Shown piece by piece: positions 40,801-53,300 of a stretch of 64,000 nucleotides of DNA (position 1 is the stretch's first letter; each line of letters begins with the position of its first letter). The DNA is taken from the NCBI RefSeq assembly GCF_022539315.1, contig NC_066343.1:36175146-36239145 (forward strand), written 5' to 3'. Below the pieces are notes generated by a model that made no database searches, was not told the origin of the DNA, and saw nothing but the letters and a program-made list of their open reading frames with translations. Source of the stretch: Serinus canaria. Its lineage: Eukaryota; Chordata; Aves; Passeriformes; Fringillidae. The position numbers and the translations under genes were made by a program.

Positions 40801-42952
40801 AAAGATAAGGCATTTGTAAGTACTTTAGTTTAACTCCTTTTGCCATAACAAAATAATTCTGAGATAACTGATTCTTCAGGGACAGTTTATGTTCAGGTGA
40901 AAAAGATTGTCTCTGATTCAATAGCATTAAATCCAAATTTCTAATCTTTATAAATTTCTTTAAAGGAAAATGTCACCCACCATTTCCTTGTAAGTCTAAT
41001 TTTTTAAGTTTTTTTTTCCAGTGTAAATGTTTATGAAATATATGGAATTGCAAGAACAGAATAGTAATCGATAAGAGACAGTTGATGTATACAGGCTTGA
41101 ATTTTCTTCATATTCTACCTTCAAGTAATTGAGAGAAGTTAGCACTACAGTTCCATAGAACCAGTATTATTTGTGAATAGTAAACAAATTGTGAATATAT
41201 CTTAGATGAAGTACAGAAAATTAATTGTTTTAATTAAATAATAAATTTAAAAGGTTTCTTTTTTAATTCTATTTTTTTAAGGAATGTTAGTCTATACTTG
41301 TACTACTAAACTCACTGCTCTTGAGAAAGATGATTAATCTTTCTGACGTTGGTAATGGCAAGTCTAATATCATAAAAGGAGTTAAATCAAAATTCTGTCC
41401 TTTCTAGTAGGATGGCTGAGAATCTTCCTTTCTATCCAAAACGCAAAAATAGCACTCAACAATAATATGAAACAATGGTATGGTGTCTGCTCATCCTACA
41501 GCACATTTAAAATTCTTATGTAGAAGGAACTTGTCATTCATAGTGTGAAGATTAAAGGATTCATATGTTCAGTTTTCCTCATAATTACAATTTAGGTTAC
41601 TTTGACCCACTTTATCTTTATGGAATGTTGTTCTCACGAAAAGTTCAAATGCCAAAATTGGCAGAAAATCTAGTTGGAGTAGATACACTAGTATTTCTGC
41701 TGTTGTGGTTTCTTGATCACTTTGAACCACAGCAATGTAAACACATGGACTCACAAAACTACAAAAACCCCACCATCACCACCACCAAAATTAACAGTTT
41801 TTGCATTAAAAAAATCCTCATCTACTTAAACATTTAAAAACCACCCTAATGTAAAAAATTTATATTCCTTTCTTGTCAGTATTAGATTTATTTTTTCAAT
41901 AGATTCCTGAAATTCTCATTTTGCAAAATATAAATGATAATTTTTTAAAAAATCATTTATATTTTTCATTAGCGTTACATTCCTTGATGTTTTTTCATCT
42001 ACTCTCCTGTCCGAATTTCATTACAGACAACATTATTTTCTGCTTGAAATTCATTACAACAGCTTGCACTGTTGCTTTTCTCCATATATTCCAGTCCTTT
42101 GGAAAAACTACTTTTTAAAATTTCATTCAGTTATTTTTCCATGGTGAAGGTGGTTGACCACCAAAACAGTACTGAGATATGCTAGAAATATAGCTGACAT
42201 TGAAAACTCTTGGATCAATAATGAAATAAATAAATGTTAGAAATGGGGCTCTTAGCACTATCTCAGTGTTGTCTTTTAGAATATGTTAATATATATTAAT
42301 GTATTTTTAAAGATGATTTTGAATAAGTTATTAAAAATACTAATTAAAAATTATCGTAGTTTGTTTTTACTTCTTAGATTTAAAATATCCTCTTATACAT
42401 TCCTACCTCTGCCATTCCTGTTATATCATCATTTTTTGCAATTCATGTGTCTTTCTATTCTTATCTTTATCTTCTCCATAACTATATTCCTCCTGCATCT
42501 CCCCCAGAAATATCGTGCACACTGGAAAATCCAATAATCTAGCTGAGGAATTAATACTTTTCAGATTGCCTGTACAGTCTGTTTGTATTTCATAATGTCA
42601 AATAATTTTGACATAATGCCTCTTCAAAATATTTCCCAAAGGAACCCTGTAGGCTCATCTATTCATGTTGCTCAGATCATATTGTATCTGCATTTACTTC
42701 CAGAAAACTTCTTTTATTTGCAGTAGCACCTGGTGAAAAAAAAATCAGGATTTATTCCCTTAATTCTTCACTGATGGGTTTCTCCCTGAGGTAGAGAAAT
42801 GAAAATTTAGCACCAAGTTATTCAGTAAGTAAATTAACCATGTGTCAAGTTTATGGTAATGAAATTTTAAAAAGTTGCCTCTTAGGATATTTTTGAGTAT
42901 GATGAGATTTGATATTTCTTGAGAACTTGCTTGAGTGACATGAATCAAGTCA

Positions 42953-43042
42953 ACATTACAAACAAACAAACCAGCAAACCCAAAACCAAAAAGACCACAA
43001 ATCAAACCAACCAAAACAACAATGAAACAATCACCAAAACCC
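42953..43042. repeat. A/C-rich low-complexity tract
   Basis: Degenerate CAAA/ACCAAA units (AACAAACAAACCAGCAAACC and similar) run for about 90 bp. The minus-strand open frame through it is Gly/Phe/Val-rich for this reason only. Confidence 0.75.
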
Positions 43043-43198
43043 AGTTTGATGGCAGTGAAGTTTTGCTGCTTGTTTCGTAGTGGAAGTCTGGGTAGTTTTA
43101 CATGCTCTTTGCAAAGTCTACAGACTGGCAAAAGATATGGAAGTTAATTTTTCCTCTTTTTTAGAAATCAGACATTTCAGAAAATAAATGCCATTAAA

Positions 43199-43302
43199 GA
43201 ATCACAGAATAATCTGAGTTGGAAGGGACCCTTAAGTATCATTAAGTCCAGTTCCTGGCTCTGCCCAACATCCCCAGGAGTCACAACATGCGCCTGAGAA
43301 AT
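43199..43302 (-). mobile_element. CR1 LINE 3' fragment
   Basis: GAATCACAGAATAATCTGAG, TTGGAAGGGACCCTTAAGTA, CTGCCCAACATCCCCAGGAG and TCACAACATGCGCCTGAGA are the antisense CR1 3' terminus and adjacent UTR. It is 5'-truncated at about 100 bp. Confidence 0.85.
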
Positions 43303-43720
43303 TTAATTTAATGCTATTACCATTTCTTAATTTATTATCATTACTAAAATAATATTCAGAGATTTTTAAAAAATAGAATTATACTTCATCAACATTCTTG
43401 ACAAAAATAAGTTAAAAGAAACCTTGAAATAATTTCATTGAGTTTTACTTTTTATTGTGACTATTGGTGAGAAACCAGTGATTTTAAGGGTTTTTTTAAC
43501 AAGGACTTGAAAAGTATTGACCTGAAATTGTGAGAGAAAACTCTGGAATGAGGTGATGAAGACCTAAAAGCAATCATTAACAGTGCTACTGGCAACATGG
43601 CGTTGTAGATATTTTACACATTCATATACTTTTTTCTACATCTAATACAATATTTTATGGAGTGTAAGACTGTATTTTAATTAATTATGAAATATAATAT
43701 TATATACATATAGAGGCATG

Positions 43721-44168
43721 CAATGGTTTATGTGGTTTATGTTGTAAGGGACTGTAAAAATCATCCAGTTCCAATACCCCTGCCATGGGCAGGTTCACCT
43801 TCCCCTAGACCACTGCCCATGCAAACTGGCTTTGAACACTTTCAGGGATGGGGCATCCACATCTCCTTGCATTAACTGTTTCAGTTCCTCATCACCCTCA
43901 CAGTAAAAAATTATTTCCTAAAAAATTAACTCCTAATCTTAATCTACCCTCTTTCAGTTTAAAGGCATTCTGTCTTGTCCTGTGACTTCACGCCCCTTTA
44001 AGTAGTCTGTCTCCATCTTTCTTGTAGGCCCCCTTTATCTGGAAAGCTGCTCTAAAACCTCCCTGAAGTCTTCTGTTCTTCAGGCTGAACAGCCCAGCTC
44101 TGTCAGCCTGTCTTCCTAGGACAAGTGCTCCAGGCCTCAGATATATTCATGGTCCTCCTTGGGACACA
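43721..44168 (-). mobile_element. CR1 LINE 3' fragment, longest in the window (~450 bp)
   Basis: CR1 antisense landmarks are all present in order: CCCCTGCCATGGGCAGGTTC, CTTTGAACACTTTCAGGGAT, GGGGCATCCACATCTCCTTG, CTCATCACCCTCACAGTAAA, CTACCCTCTTTCAGTTTAAA, TTTCTTGTAGGCCCCCTTTA, TTCAGGCTGAACAGCCCAGC and GTCAGCCTGTCTTCCTAGGA. It ends near TCCTCCTTGGGACA. Conservation is better than in the other copies, so it may be the youngest CR1 here. Confidence 0.92.
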
Positions 44169-45381
44169 GGAGATTCTAGCCTTACATAGACTTATATTAT
44201 GTGAACTATAAAAAATGGTGAAGATAAGATCTTGAAAAGCCTTATCAGGATCTCAGTGTAAAGTTTCCATAATTTTTTTTCATCCTGATTAAGTTCACAG
44301 TTAATTTGCATTATTAAAAATGTCACCTGACATTGTTAGTATGCTATTATGCTGATTTGTGACCTTTTACTTCTGAAGGGTAAACCCAAACAGCCAAGCA
44401 AAATGTGTAATTGTGTTGGATGTTACTTAGTTTTTGCAGGGTTTCTTTAATTTAGCCAATATAAATTCACAAAATGCAAAAGAGAATAACGATTCTTGCT
44501 TCAGTGTTGATGTGAGAAAACTTGACTCCATAGTGAGGAAAAAGATTTTCATTGTCCTCAATAACTTTTCTTCTCTCAATGAGATGATAATTTTCAGCTT
44601 CTCCTTGTTGATTTGATATCAAGGAGGGCACCAGATGAAACCACTAAAGCAGATATAATTGAAGAATTAGGTGAGTTGAATTTCATTATATTCCTCCTTG
44701 ATTTTATTTGTCTTAGGCAGTTCAGGTAGTAGCAGGCTGTAAGCAAAGTTCTGTGAGTTTATATACAAGGCATTAACTTTTGGATAAGCTGAAGTGATGA
44801 AAACAAACAGGTCGTCCTTAATCAGCGGTGGTTATGCTGGTATTTTTTTCACACTGTTTAGGGAATACCATTTAGGAGAAATGTGTCTCTGTTCTCCTGA
44901 GGTGCAAATACTTCAGATGCAGTGAAGCTTTAGAGGCTTACAAGGTACTTATTGTGTCATAAATTATGTACAGTAGTTCAGTCATTTGCATTTTGTGAGA
45001 GTGCAGTAGCACAGTGTCAAAACCTAGAACCTGTATTGTGGAAGTTAAGGTGATAAACATACATATCAGGGAAAAATTGGTGAATAGTTAATATATTTTA
45101 TGCATTTTTAATTATCATATATATTTTAAATCTTAAAATTAGAACGATAATATAATTTCTTGATGTTTTATACTATGTCTATGTTAATACATAAGCAAGT
45201 AGAATCAAATTCTCTCTCATTTTTTCTTCCCTGTTTGTAAATGGTATTTGGGAATTGAAGGTAATAAAGTCCGAGTAAAATTGGATTAATAACCCATTTT
45301 TATTTCCAAGAGTCTGGCAAATGAAATGAGATCTTCATGTTATGCCCAAGCTGTTTAATTTATAACAGTCAGCATCATGTC

Positions 45382-45418
45382 TTTTTTTTTTTAAAAAAAA
45401 GGTCAAAACACCCCCCCA
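45382..45418. repeat. T11A8 run followed shortly by C8
   Basis: Eleven T (45382-45392) run directly into eight A (45393-45400), and a C8 run follows within 10 bp. This is self-complementary low-complexity DNA. Confidence 0.8.
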
Positions 45419-48400
45419 ACCACCTGCATGTAATTATTCACATAACATGATATCCATGATATTTTGTCTCTCTTCCAGCGAATTTTCTGCAATATGAAGT
45501 GAAATTGCTTTGTTAACCTCTGATCTACTTTGGGTGGTGTATGGAGAAATATCACCATAGGTAGTGTCTCATATCACTGACTTCATCAAGATATGGTATA
45601 CTTTGCATCTCTGAAGAATCAAACCATTAATAATCTAATATAAACAGATTGAGTGCTTACTTATTTGCTCTGCTTGTCTCATTTCTTTTCTATCCTGTTG
45701 TAAAAATGAGAAAAGGGGAGAAAATAGAATTTTCCTAGAAACAGCTTCATGTGACAGATGTAAGGATGCACAGCAAAATATTAAGATGGGAAAGACCTGA
45801 GAAACCTTGCATGACCTAGTAGTTGACCTTCATTTAAGCAAGAATTTGGAAAATATTCTTTCGAACCCAAATTACCCTATGATTAAATGAAATAGTATTC
45901 TATTGAAGTATTTCTGAAGTTTAGGTTAGCAATTCACTTTCCCCTCTTTTTATTTTGTATATTTCTATACTTCTGTTTTGCAGAAAAGGAAAACTATTCA
46001 CATGATATGGAAGCAAAGAAAAAATTATTAATGTTTTGTTTAATTTTGTAGAAGCAGGATGACTAACATTTACAAATTGTTGAGTTGTCATAAAATTCCT
46101 CATCTACATACCCAGTGCTGAATTATCACAGGTTCATATTCAAATATTGTGCAAATTAATAAAGACAGCATTCATCCTTAAAATATGCACATATTTGAAA
46201 AAATTCCGTCAGTGAAAATTACAAAGCTATACAGGTTTTCTTAAATGTTCACTGTTTCTTGTCTCTTTCTCACACAGACATAGAAATGTCAGCTCAAAAT
46301 ACTGTTTGAAATTGTGTGTGTAATTTTGAATGTGTGTTCCTGAAAATCGTGCAGGTTTGTTTGTTTTTTTTTTAAATTAGACCAAACAATAGTGTAACTT
46401 TGTATGTCAGAGAAAATTCACATTTTCTTTAAAACAAACATACTATATTGATACTTCACTGAAGGCATGGCCTTACCAGAGGTAGGTAAAAATGTGTTGC
46501 AGTAACAACTGCTTAACTCAAAACATGTTAAACAGTTAATATATTGATCTATTCCATAGTCTTGTATTTGACCTTGCCATTTTAAATTTTCTCTGATATG
46601 GTCCAAAAGTTCTTCTTGCCTTCTTTTATTAAAACAAAATGTTTAAAGAGGAAAAAAAAAAAAGGATAAGTTGAAGAAAAAAAATTCTCCTAAATGGAGT
46701 TATGACAGCTTTTGGCCAGGAGCATTTATGAGGCTTTCTAATATTTACATATAACGTACTGTAATTAAGCAGAAATACAAATATTCCGGCTTCATTGTTA
46801 GGAAAATGTACATGGCAAAAATATCCCCCAAATTACACCCCCAAAAAACCCTGCCATCCTTTCATGTTAAATTAGAGACTTTGGGATACTGCTTCTAGGA
46901 TGACACCTGAAAACTCTAAAACATTTATACCTATCAGCTTAGTCTTCTGGAACAACAATGAAAATAGAGTGTTAGAATAATTAAGAAATTTGTAGCAAAT
47001 GAGATAGAAAACCTTCTTATTCCACTATGAATGTGTATGCATTGTTCATATTTTCAGTGCAGATCTGATCATTCATTGCAAAATAATATAGCTGAATTGG
47101 AAAAGATTCAAAATATTATGTTTAAAATATTAAAAAGCAGACATCTGGCATGATAGAAGTGACTGAATAGACTGGGATTCTTTGGCCTGGAAAAAGAATA
47201 TTGGGTGTGAATATGACGATATCTGTAAGCACAGTGTCATGAAGAAAAAGAAGGTCAGTTCTTCATTTCCCCTACCAGTAGACCAGAGCAAAAATAACAT
47301 ACCCTGCTCATGACTCAACAAAACTCATCCTTTTGGGGATGTTTTTTCTGAGTGGTCTGCTTAAACTGGTCCTTTGAAGACCAAATAAGGGACAGATCTT
47401 ACACTGTAGCATGTCCAACTATTCCTTATAGATATTGCATTAAAAAAAGCCTCCATTCACTACAGGAGTATCTTTAGGGATAAATGTAATGGTGAATATT
47501 GTCACTAAAATAAGCATATTTCATATCATAATTTATGTATTTCCTAAAAAATCTTGTAAGTGCAAATAACTAAGGATAATAATAACAAAGGATGCTCGCT
47601 ATGATGAAATAAATGTTCTTTGTTTTATAATATTCCCAAATGCAGAAAATTTCACTTGTTCTTTCTAAGAATTAATTGTACCAATGGTTTGTATCATATG
47701 GCAAGCACATCCTTGATATTAAGTTTGGGATGTTTGAATAATGGATAATCACACTGTGGTATTTTCTCTTATCTGTTTTGACAATATTTATCACAATGCT
47801 ATTATAATTTGTTTGAAGACAGATTTTGTTGTTCATATGGAGTCTGCATTACAGTTTGGTTAATTAGGGATGCGTGGAGTTGAAATTACGTTTTCATTCC
47901 ACTATGTTATCTCAGAAAACAAATGTTATTCAAGCCAAAAATTCCGATATAGAAAATATCTTACATAGAATAGAAATTAGTCTGGAGTAGTAAAGAACCT
48001 TTACCAGTTTTTATTTAGTAAGGCTAGAAGATCATACTCTTTAAAAGAAAGAGGTGTATTTTTGTTAGATCCAAATACTCAGTGCAGTTACTAGCTTCCA
48101 TATAACAAAGAGCTAACATTTAAGCCAAAACCTTGAAAAAAAAATCCTCTGTCATAATTATTTTAGTGCAGGATCTAATCTTTTGAAAAACTGCAACCAC
48201 TCCAATTCAATTTGTGATGATGAGCCTTAGGAACAAGAAGTACTTTGCCTCTGGCAGTGTAGACAGGAGAAGTTTAAAGTTTGAGAGATATTGTCATGAA
48301 TGCCAGCAGGAAAAATCTGAACTCTATAGTGGTATCCTCTGCAAGACTGCAAAATTTGCGTGGTCTCAGGTGCACAAAAATATAAAAAGGTATATGTGAA

Positions 48401-48444
48401 TATAGTGTACATAATATAAGGAAATTGCATGGCAGAAATAATAT

Positions 48445-48459
48445 TTGTTGTTGTTGTTG
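48445..48459. repeat. (TTG)5 short tandem repeat
   Basis: Five TTG units. Confidence 0.85.
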
Positions 48460-49929
48460 AAGCTAGGAGAAATTTATTAATGAAAAACACTGCTGTACTT
48501 TGATTTAATGATAAATTTATCTCTTAATGATAAAAACTTGAATCTACTAATGTGATTCAATTTTTTCTTAAAAATGGGTCAATCAAATCCTCAAATTCAT
48601 ATAAAAAGAGATTTAATGTACAGAAAAAAAAATTATCATACCTCTCCTTACTGAAAGCTAAGCTAACTCATTATTTTAAATGTATTTAAAATTGCCAGGA
48701 ACAATATGAAATATGAATATTTTTTAAGCTCAACTTTCCCTTAGTTTTCATTCTTTTGCATCCTAAGGTAGCCTATTGAAAATAAATTCTTAAGAAATAA
48801 ATAAAAATACAAACTGCAAATGCATTTGCAGTATATTAATTGGTTAAAAATGAATTATTTTAAGTTTGTTTATAGCACATGCTTTCTTTCCTTTCAGAAA
48901 TAATAAAAATACATATAGTTAGTAAACTGACTTTTAAAATAAGAAATAAACAGAATTATAAAAAAACCCAGAGAAAAAAAGAGCAAAAAACAACAGAAAA
49001 ACAAAACTCCAAAAGCACAAACTAACTTTCTGAAAATAGGAAGATGGAAAATAATTAAGACTGCCAAATTCTAGTTTGATGAAGCGAAACAGTAAGAAAG
49101 AGCTAAGTTCTTAATTGGATTAAGTATCCATAGCTAATTTTCTGACAAACAGATTTTACTTAAGGAGGGCTTGAGTGGTTGATTCATCATGCATGCATTC
49201 CTCAGTCTAAATAAAGCACACTGCAATTATTCTAACTTGCATTATTGTTTGTTACGGCAGATTTTCCACATACTTAGTTCTTCATCTGACATGTTTTTTT
49301 TCTACTTTTTTCTCTAATAAAAAATTAAACTTTATTATTTTAATTGAAAATACTCTCCTCAGTGGAATTATTTTAAAATGGTGTCTCAGTCTTTTCTTCA
49401 CATGAGATCACATCTTTACTTTGTTAAAAATGCAGTCAGTTTAGGTGATATCAGTGGAATTATGAAGCAGTATTAAAGCTGAGCAAAAGGGTTTTCTTAG
49501 ACATGTATTAGAATAAGAAATATTCTGATTTAAGTAGGTTTTTTTTCTGGTGTTTTTTCTGCTTTTTCACCTTTCATGGTGAATATACCATCAAAAAAGT
49601 CTTATGCTTACCATGTTTTCTGTTATAGTTAAAGCCTATCATCAGTTTTCAGATTTGGTTTTGATCATCCTGGGGAGGTTAGTTTTATCATGGAAGGAAT
49701 GTCTCTAATACAGTCCTATTTTAGGATTTTCTGAAGCAATGAGTCAATTCTAACAGATTTTTGGTGGCATGGTTTGAAATTCCATTCATAACAGCCTGTA
49801 TCTTTCCCCAAACTTCCCTGTATTTTCAATAATAAAAGTAATAGTAGGACTTGATGGTCCTACTTGAAGTACAATTTACTTGTGTAGGACAAGCTTTTTG
49901 TCTGGGTATGTGTGTAGCTTGACCGCCCC

Positions 49930-50300
49930 ATACTCAAGCTTACTTACCAAGGTGAAGATGAGCAGCATGATGACAAAGCTCACGTGACAGGGAGCAAATC
50001 TCTGGCAGCTTGAGAATGGATGTATTGCAAGGGTTGCAAAGAGTAGCCATGAAAATGCCCTGATCTGGCCAGAAAAGGGCTGCTGGTTGTACAACTGCAG
50101 TGGCCTCCCAGTGTGAGACACTGACTGCCATCCAAGCTGAAGATGTATTCATATGATTTAGGGTGCCCAGCAAGCATCTCTGCATGAGCAGCTCAAAGCC
50201 TTGAGATCTGTTACACTGCTTGCGCAGCTCTGATGAGTTTTTCTGTTGATTTAGTTTTGCTGAGCTGGAACTGGATATCTCTTTCTTGGGCCGCAATTAG
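49930..50300 (-). other. GC-richer intronic segment, unrecognised
   Basis: This ~370-bp patch is clearly less AT-rich than its surroundings and keeps two minus-strand frames open for 80-118 codons. One frame ends in a hydrophobic run, FVIMLLIFTL, directly before GTAAGT, a consensus donor. I recognise no protein family in any frame. It could be an old mobile-element remnant, a dead exon or chance. Confidence 0.3.
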
Positions 50301-53300
50301 AGAAAACCACAGAAATCACAGAGTTCAAGGTAATCTTTAGATTTATAATGCTGGTTGTAGGTTTGCCTTAGTGATTAGAAAATTATGACTGGGACAAAAT
50401 AGAAATTGATGGTTCTCTTTTTATTGCAGTCAGTGGCATCTGTCAAAGACCTCAGAACAAGTTGGGGGAGGTAATTTACTCCTTTGTAAGCATGATAAAA
50501 ACTATGCTGTACAACCATGGAATAGTCCTAGAACAGAATTTAATGAGACATACAGTTTCTGAAAGTTTGCCCTCAATCTGGAAAGGTGCAGAAAGCAGCA
50601 AGGGTATAAAGTGCCAAGAGAATTTTTAGGAGGTCTTGGTCAAAAAAAAAGCCTGGAAGAAAAGGAAGATTTAAAAGTTAGTTAGCAGCCTTGTCCTCTG
50701 TGTCTGTAAATTCAGGTGGCAATAGCTCTTTGCTTGATATAGAAAGGTCTGTTCCTAGAAGAAACCTTGCTAAAAAAGCCTTTCTTTAGTTTTGTGTTTC
50801 TAAAGTAAACAAATAGTAGACAGCACAGCAGCAGCTTCTTACTTTTTTTTGTGCAAGGAGAAAGGCTACAAAAGTCATGGAAGATTATTACAAATTAAGT
50901 AAGATTGAATGTTTTGAGGTTTTTTTTTAATTATTATTGATTAAAAGTGTTCTTACTCTTCTGCATAGGTGGTCTGGGTGGGGATTTCAACCCCAAACAC
51001 AGAGTCAAGAATTCAGCATTTTGAATTGAGTGGTAAGAGGGAACTAGGCTGGAGTTAGTTACATCATTTCTTACAAGGCAATGGATGTTTTCCATGATTT
51101 ACAACAATACACTTTCATTTGTTAGAATAATTTTGCCATATTTTATGGTACTCTTGAGTCTCTGCTATGTTGCAAAAATGTACACGCACAGATAGGTATA
51201 GATTGGGGCAGACCTATGTTGCAGAATTTTCCATCTTAATCTTTAGCAGCTAAAAGCTGTTTGAGCCACCTCAGGCTTTAGAAGCAGATGTCAAATAGAA
51301 AGATTTGATTTAACCATCTATCAGGATGGATGAGTAATTATTTTTGTCTAGTAGGGTTACAGGAGGGAAAGCCAGGTATACAAATGGGGATCATGGTTAA
51401 TTACTTCTCTGTTGGTTTTCTCTTTTTCTCTGTTAGAACTCAGGTAAATTTGTAAATTCAGTCTGAAATACATGGTCTTTTTTTGTTATTTATCACTGTC
51501 AAAATATCCAGTCATGCCAACAATGTAAAAAAACCAGCACATAAACTCACAGATGGTTAATGTTGCAAAACCAACTTTCATAATCTTCATCTATAAAGAA
51601 CAAAAAACCTGCAGAATAATGTCTGTAAGTTTGTGTTTTGCATTCATTTATCAGCTTCAATCATTCCAGATCCTAATTATGATCCTAGAATTTATTATCT
51701 GTGGCAGAACCATTTTCTCCTCAATTTATTTTCAATGTATTCTACCTCTTTGGCAAGATGAGCATGACTCTTGGTCCACAGTCCTGTGTGTGTTAATAGC
51801 TGATCACTACCCAGACTACCAACATCTGGAATTGCCATCTTTGTATGACAGATGGTAATTTAAATCTTGTTCTTTACCAGCTAAAAAATAAAGACCAGGC
51901 ACACTGGCAGTCAGCATGACCACGTGCCTTTTTAAGTATGACAGAGGTGAAGTTTTTTGCTTTCCTAGTGACTGCTGTCCTCAGAAGAGTCCCCTAGGAC
52001 AGCCTTCACACAGAGGTAATATGACAGATAAAATTTTGCACAGAATTAATAAGAAACTAACTGAGCATATGTACTCAAAACAGAGTCTGAGAAGTCTGAA
52101 AGGATGGTTTTGGTTGTTTCTTTTTAAAATTTTTTTCTAGTTTTGACTTTTAGTTAATAATTTTTTAGAATAAAAAAATTTAATAATAGTCACATGTCTT
52201 AAGAAAACCTATGTTTTAATCTATCATAAGTAGCTTAAAGTTGCAAAAGTATTAAAATAATGGTAACTTTTTTTTTTTAAGAATTACATGAAGAGATTAT
52301 GTAATGCATCACAAATTAATGTTTGTGGTAATCCGTGATTGCATTGTGTGTTTCTTGTTGTTGGGTTTTCAAAATGTGTATTTATTTCAGATGTTTGTGA
52401 AGAATTGTTTTTATTTTAAATACATTTACAAAGCAGTGTGATACTCTTTGTAAATACTGGCAAAGCTTCTTACTTTGTGGTTTGAAAAAATGAGATAAAG
52501 TGTGACATTTATTAATATTTTAAATACAATGTGAATGACAGTTTCATTTTGAAAGTATTAGAAATCTTTTACTCACTCTGTGTTATATGAAGATAATTTG
52601 AAATATTGTTAGGCAGTTGAAGAATGGCTTTCATTTTCTGACAGACCTAAAAATATTTACAAATGATACCATATTGAATTGTCATGTCCTTTTCCTGCAT
52701 CATTTTGACATTACTTCTGATGCAAAGGTGATAATTTGCTTAACAGAAGCAGTCTTCTTTTATAATTAGCCTGATCATTGATTTATTCAATGATGCCAAA
52801 GGTTTTTGGGAGCTAACAATTCCTTGTTTAAAAGAGAAGGTGGCTGTTACAAGGGACAGATTATATGACAGAATGATTTAATTCATAGCTTTTAACATAG
52901 GCTAAAAAAAACCCAAAACTTGTGTAGCTGTTATGAAGTATAAACTTGTCAGCTTTTAAAACAAATTAGATCTCAAGAATTAGAAACTTGAGAATGAGTG
53001 CGTTGACTTCTGTGGGCACTTCCTTCTTCTTTGAGTGGATCACTCAGTATCAGATGGAATGACCACATGAACTGATGAAGTGTTTCAACACCTTCCTTTC
53101 CCCCCATTAGTTGTAAAAGGCACTGGTGAATTACTCTGTAATTGTTCAGTTAATTATATTTTCTTGCTATCTAGAAATTTGTTTTTAGCCTTTGCTCTCT
53201 GGGTTCTCCAAGGAAATCACTCTTGTTGAATTGTGATTAGGCAACTTCATGCTTGATCTTTATCTTAATTTATTTGTTTCCAGATTTTGGCCTTCCTTTA

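Larger units (their letters stand above)
31282..42952. other. Intron interior with no recognised gene
   Basis: About 11.7 kb of AT-rich sequence with no CR1 or LTR copy recognised. Only short tandem duplications, one small palindrome and the GC-richer patch at 37.5 kb stand out. Compared with the flanks it is notably poor in recognisable mobile elements. Confidence 0.55.
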
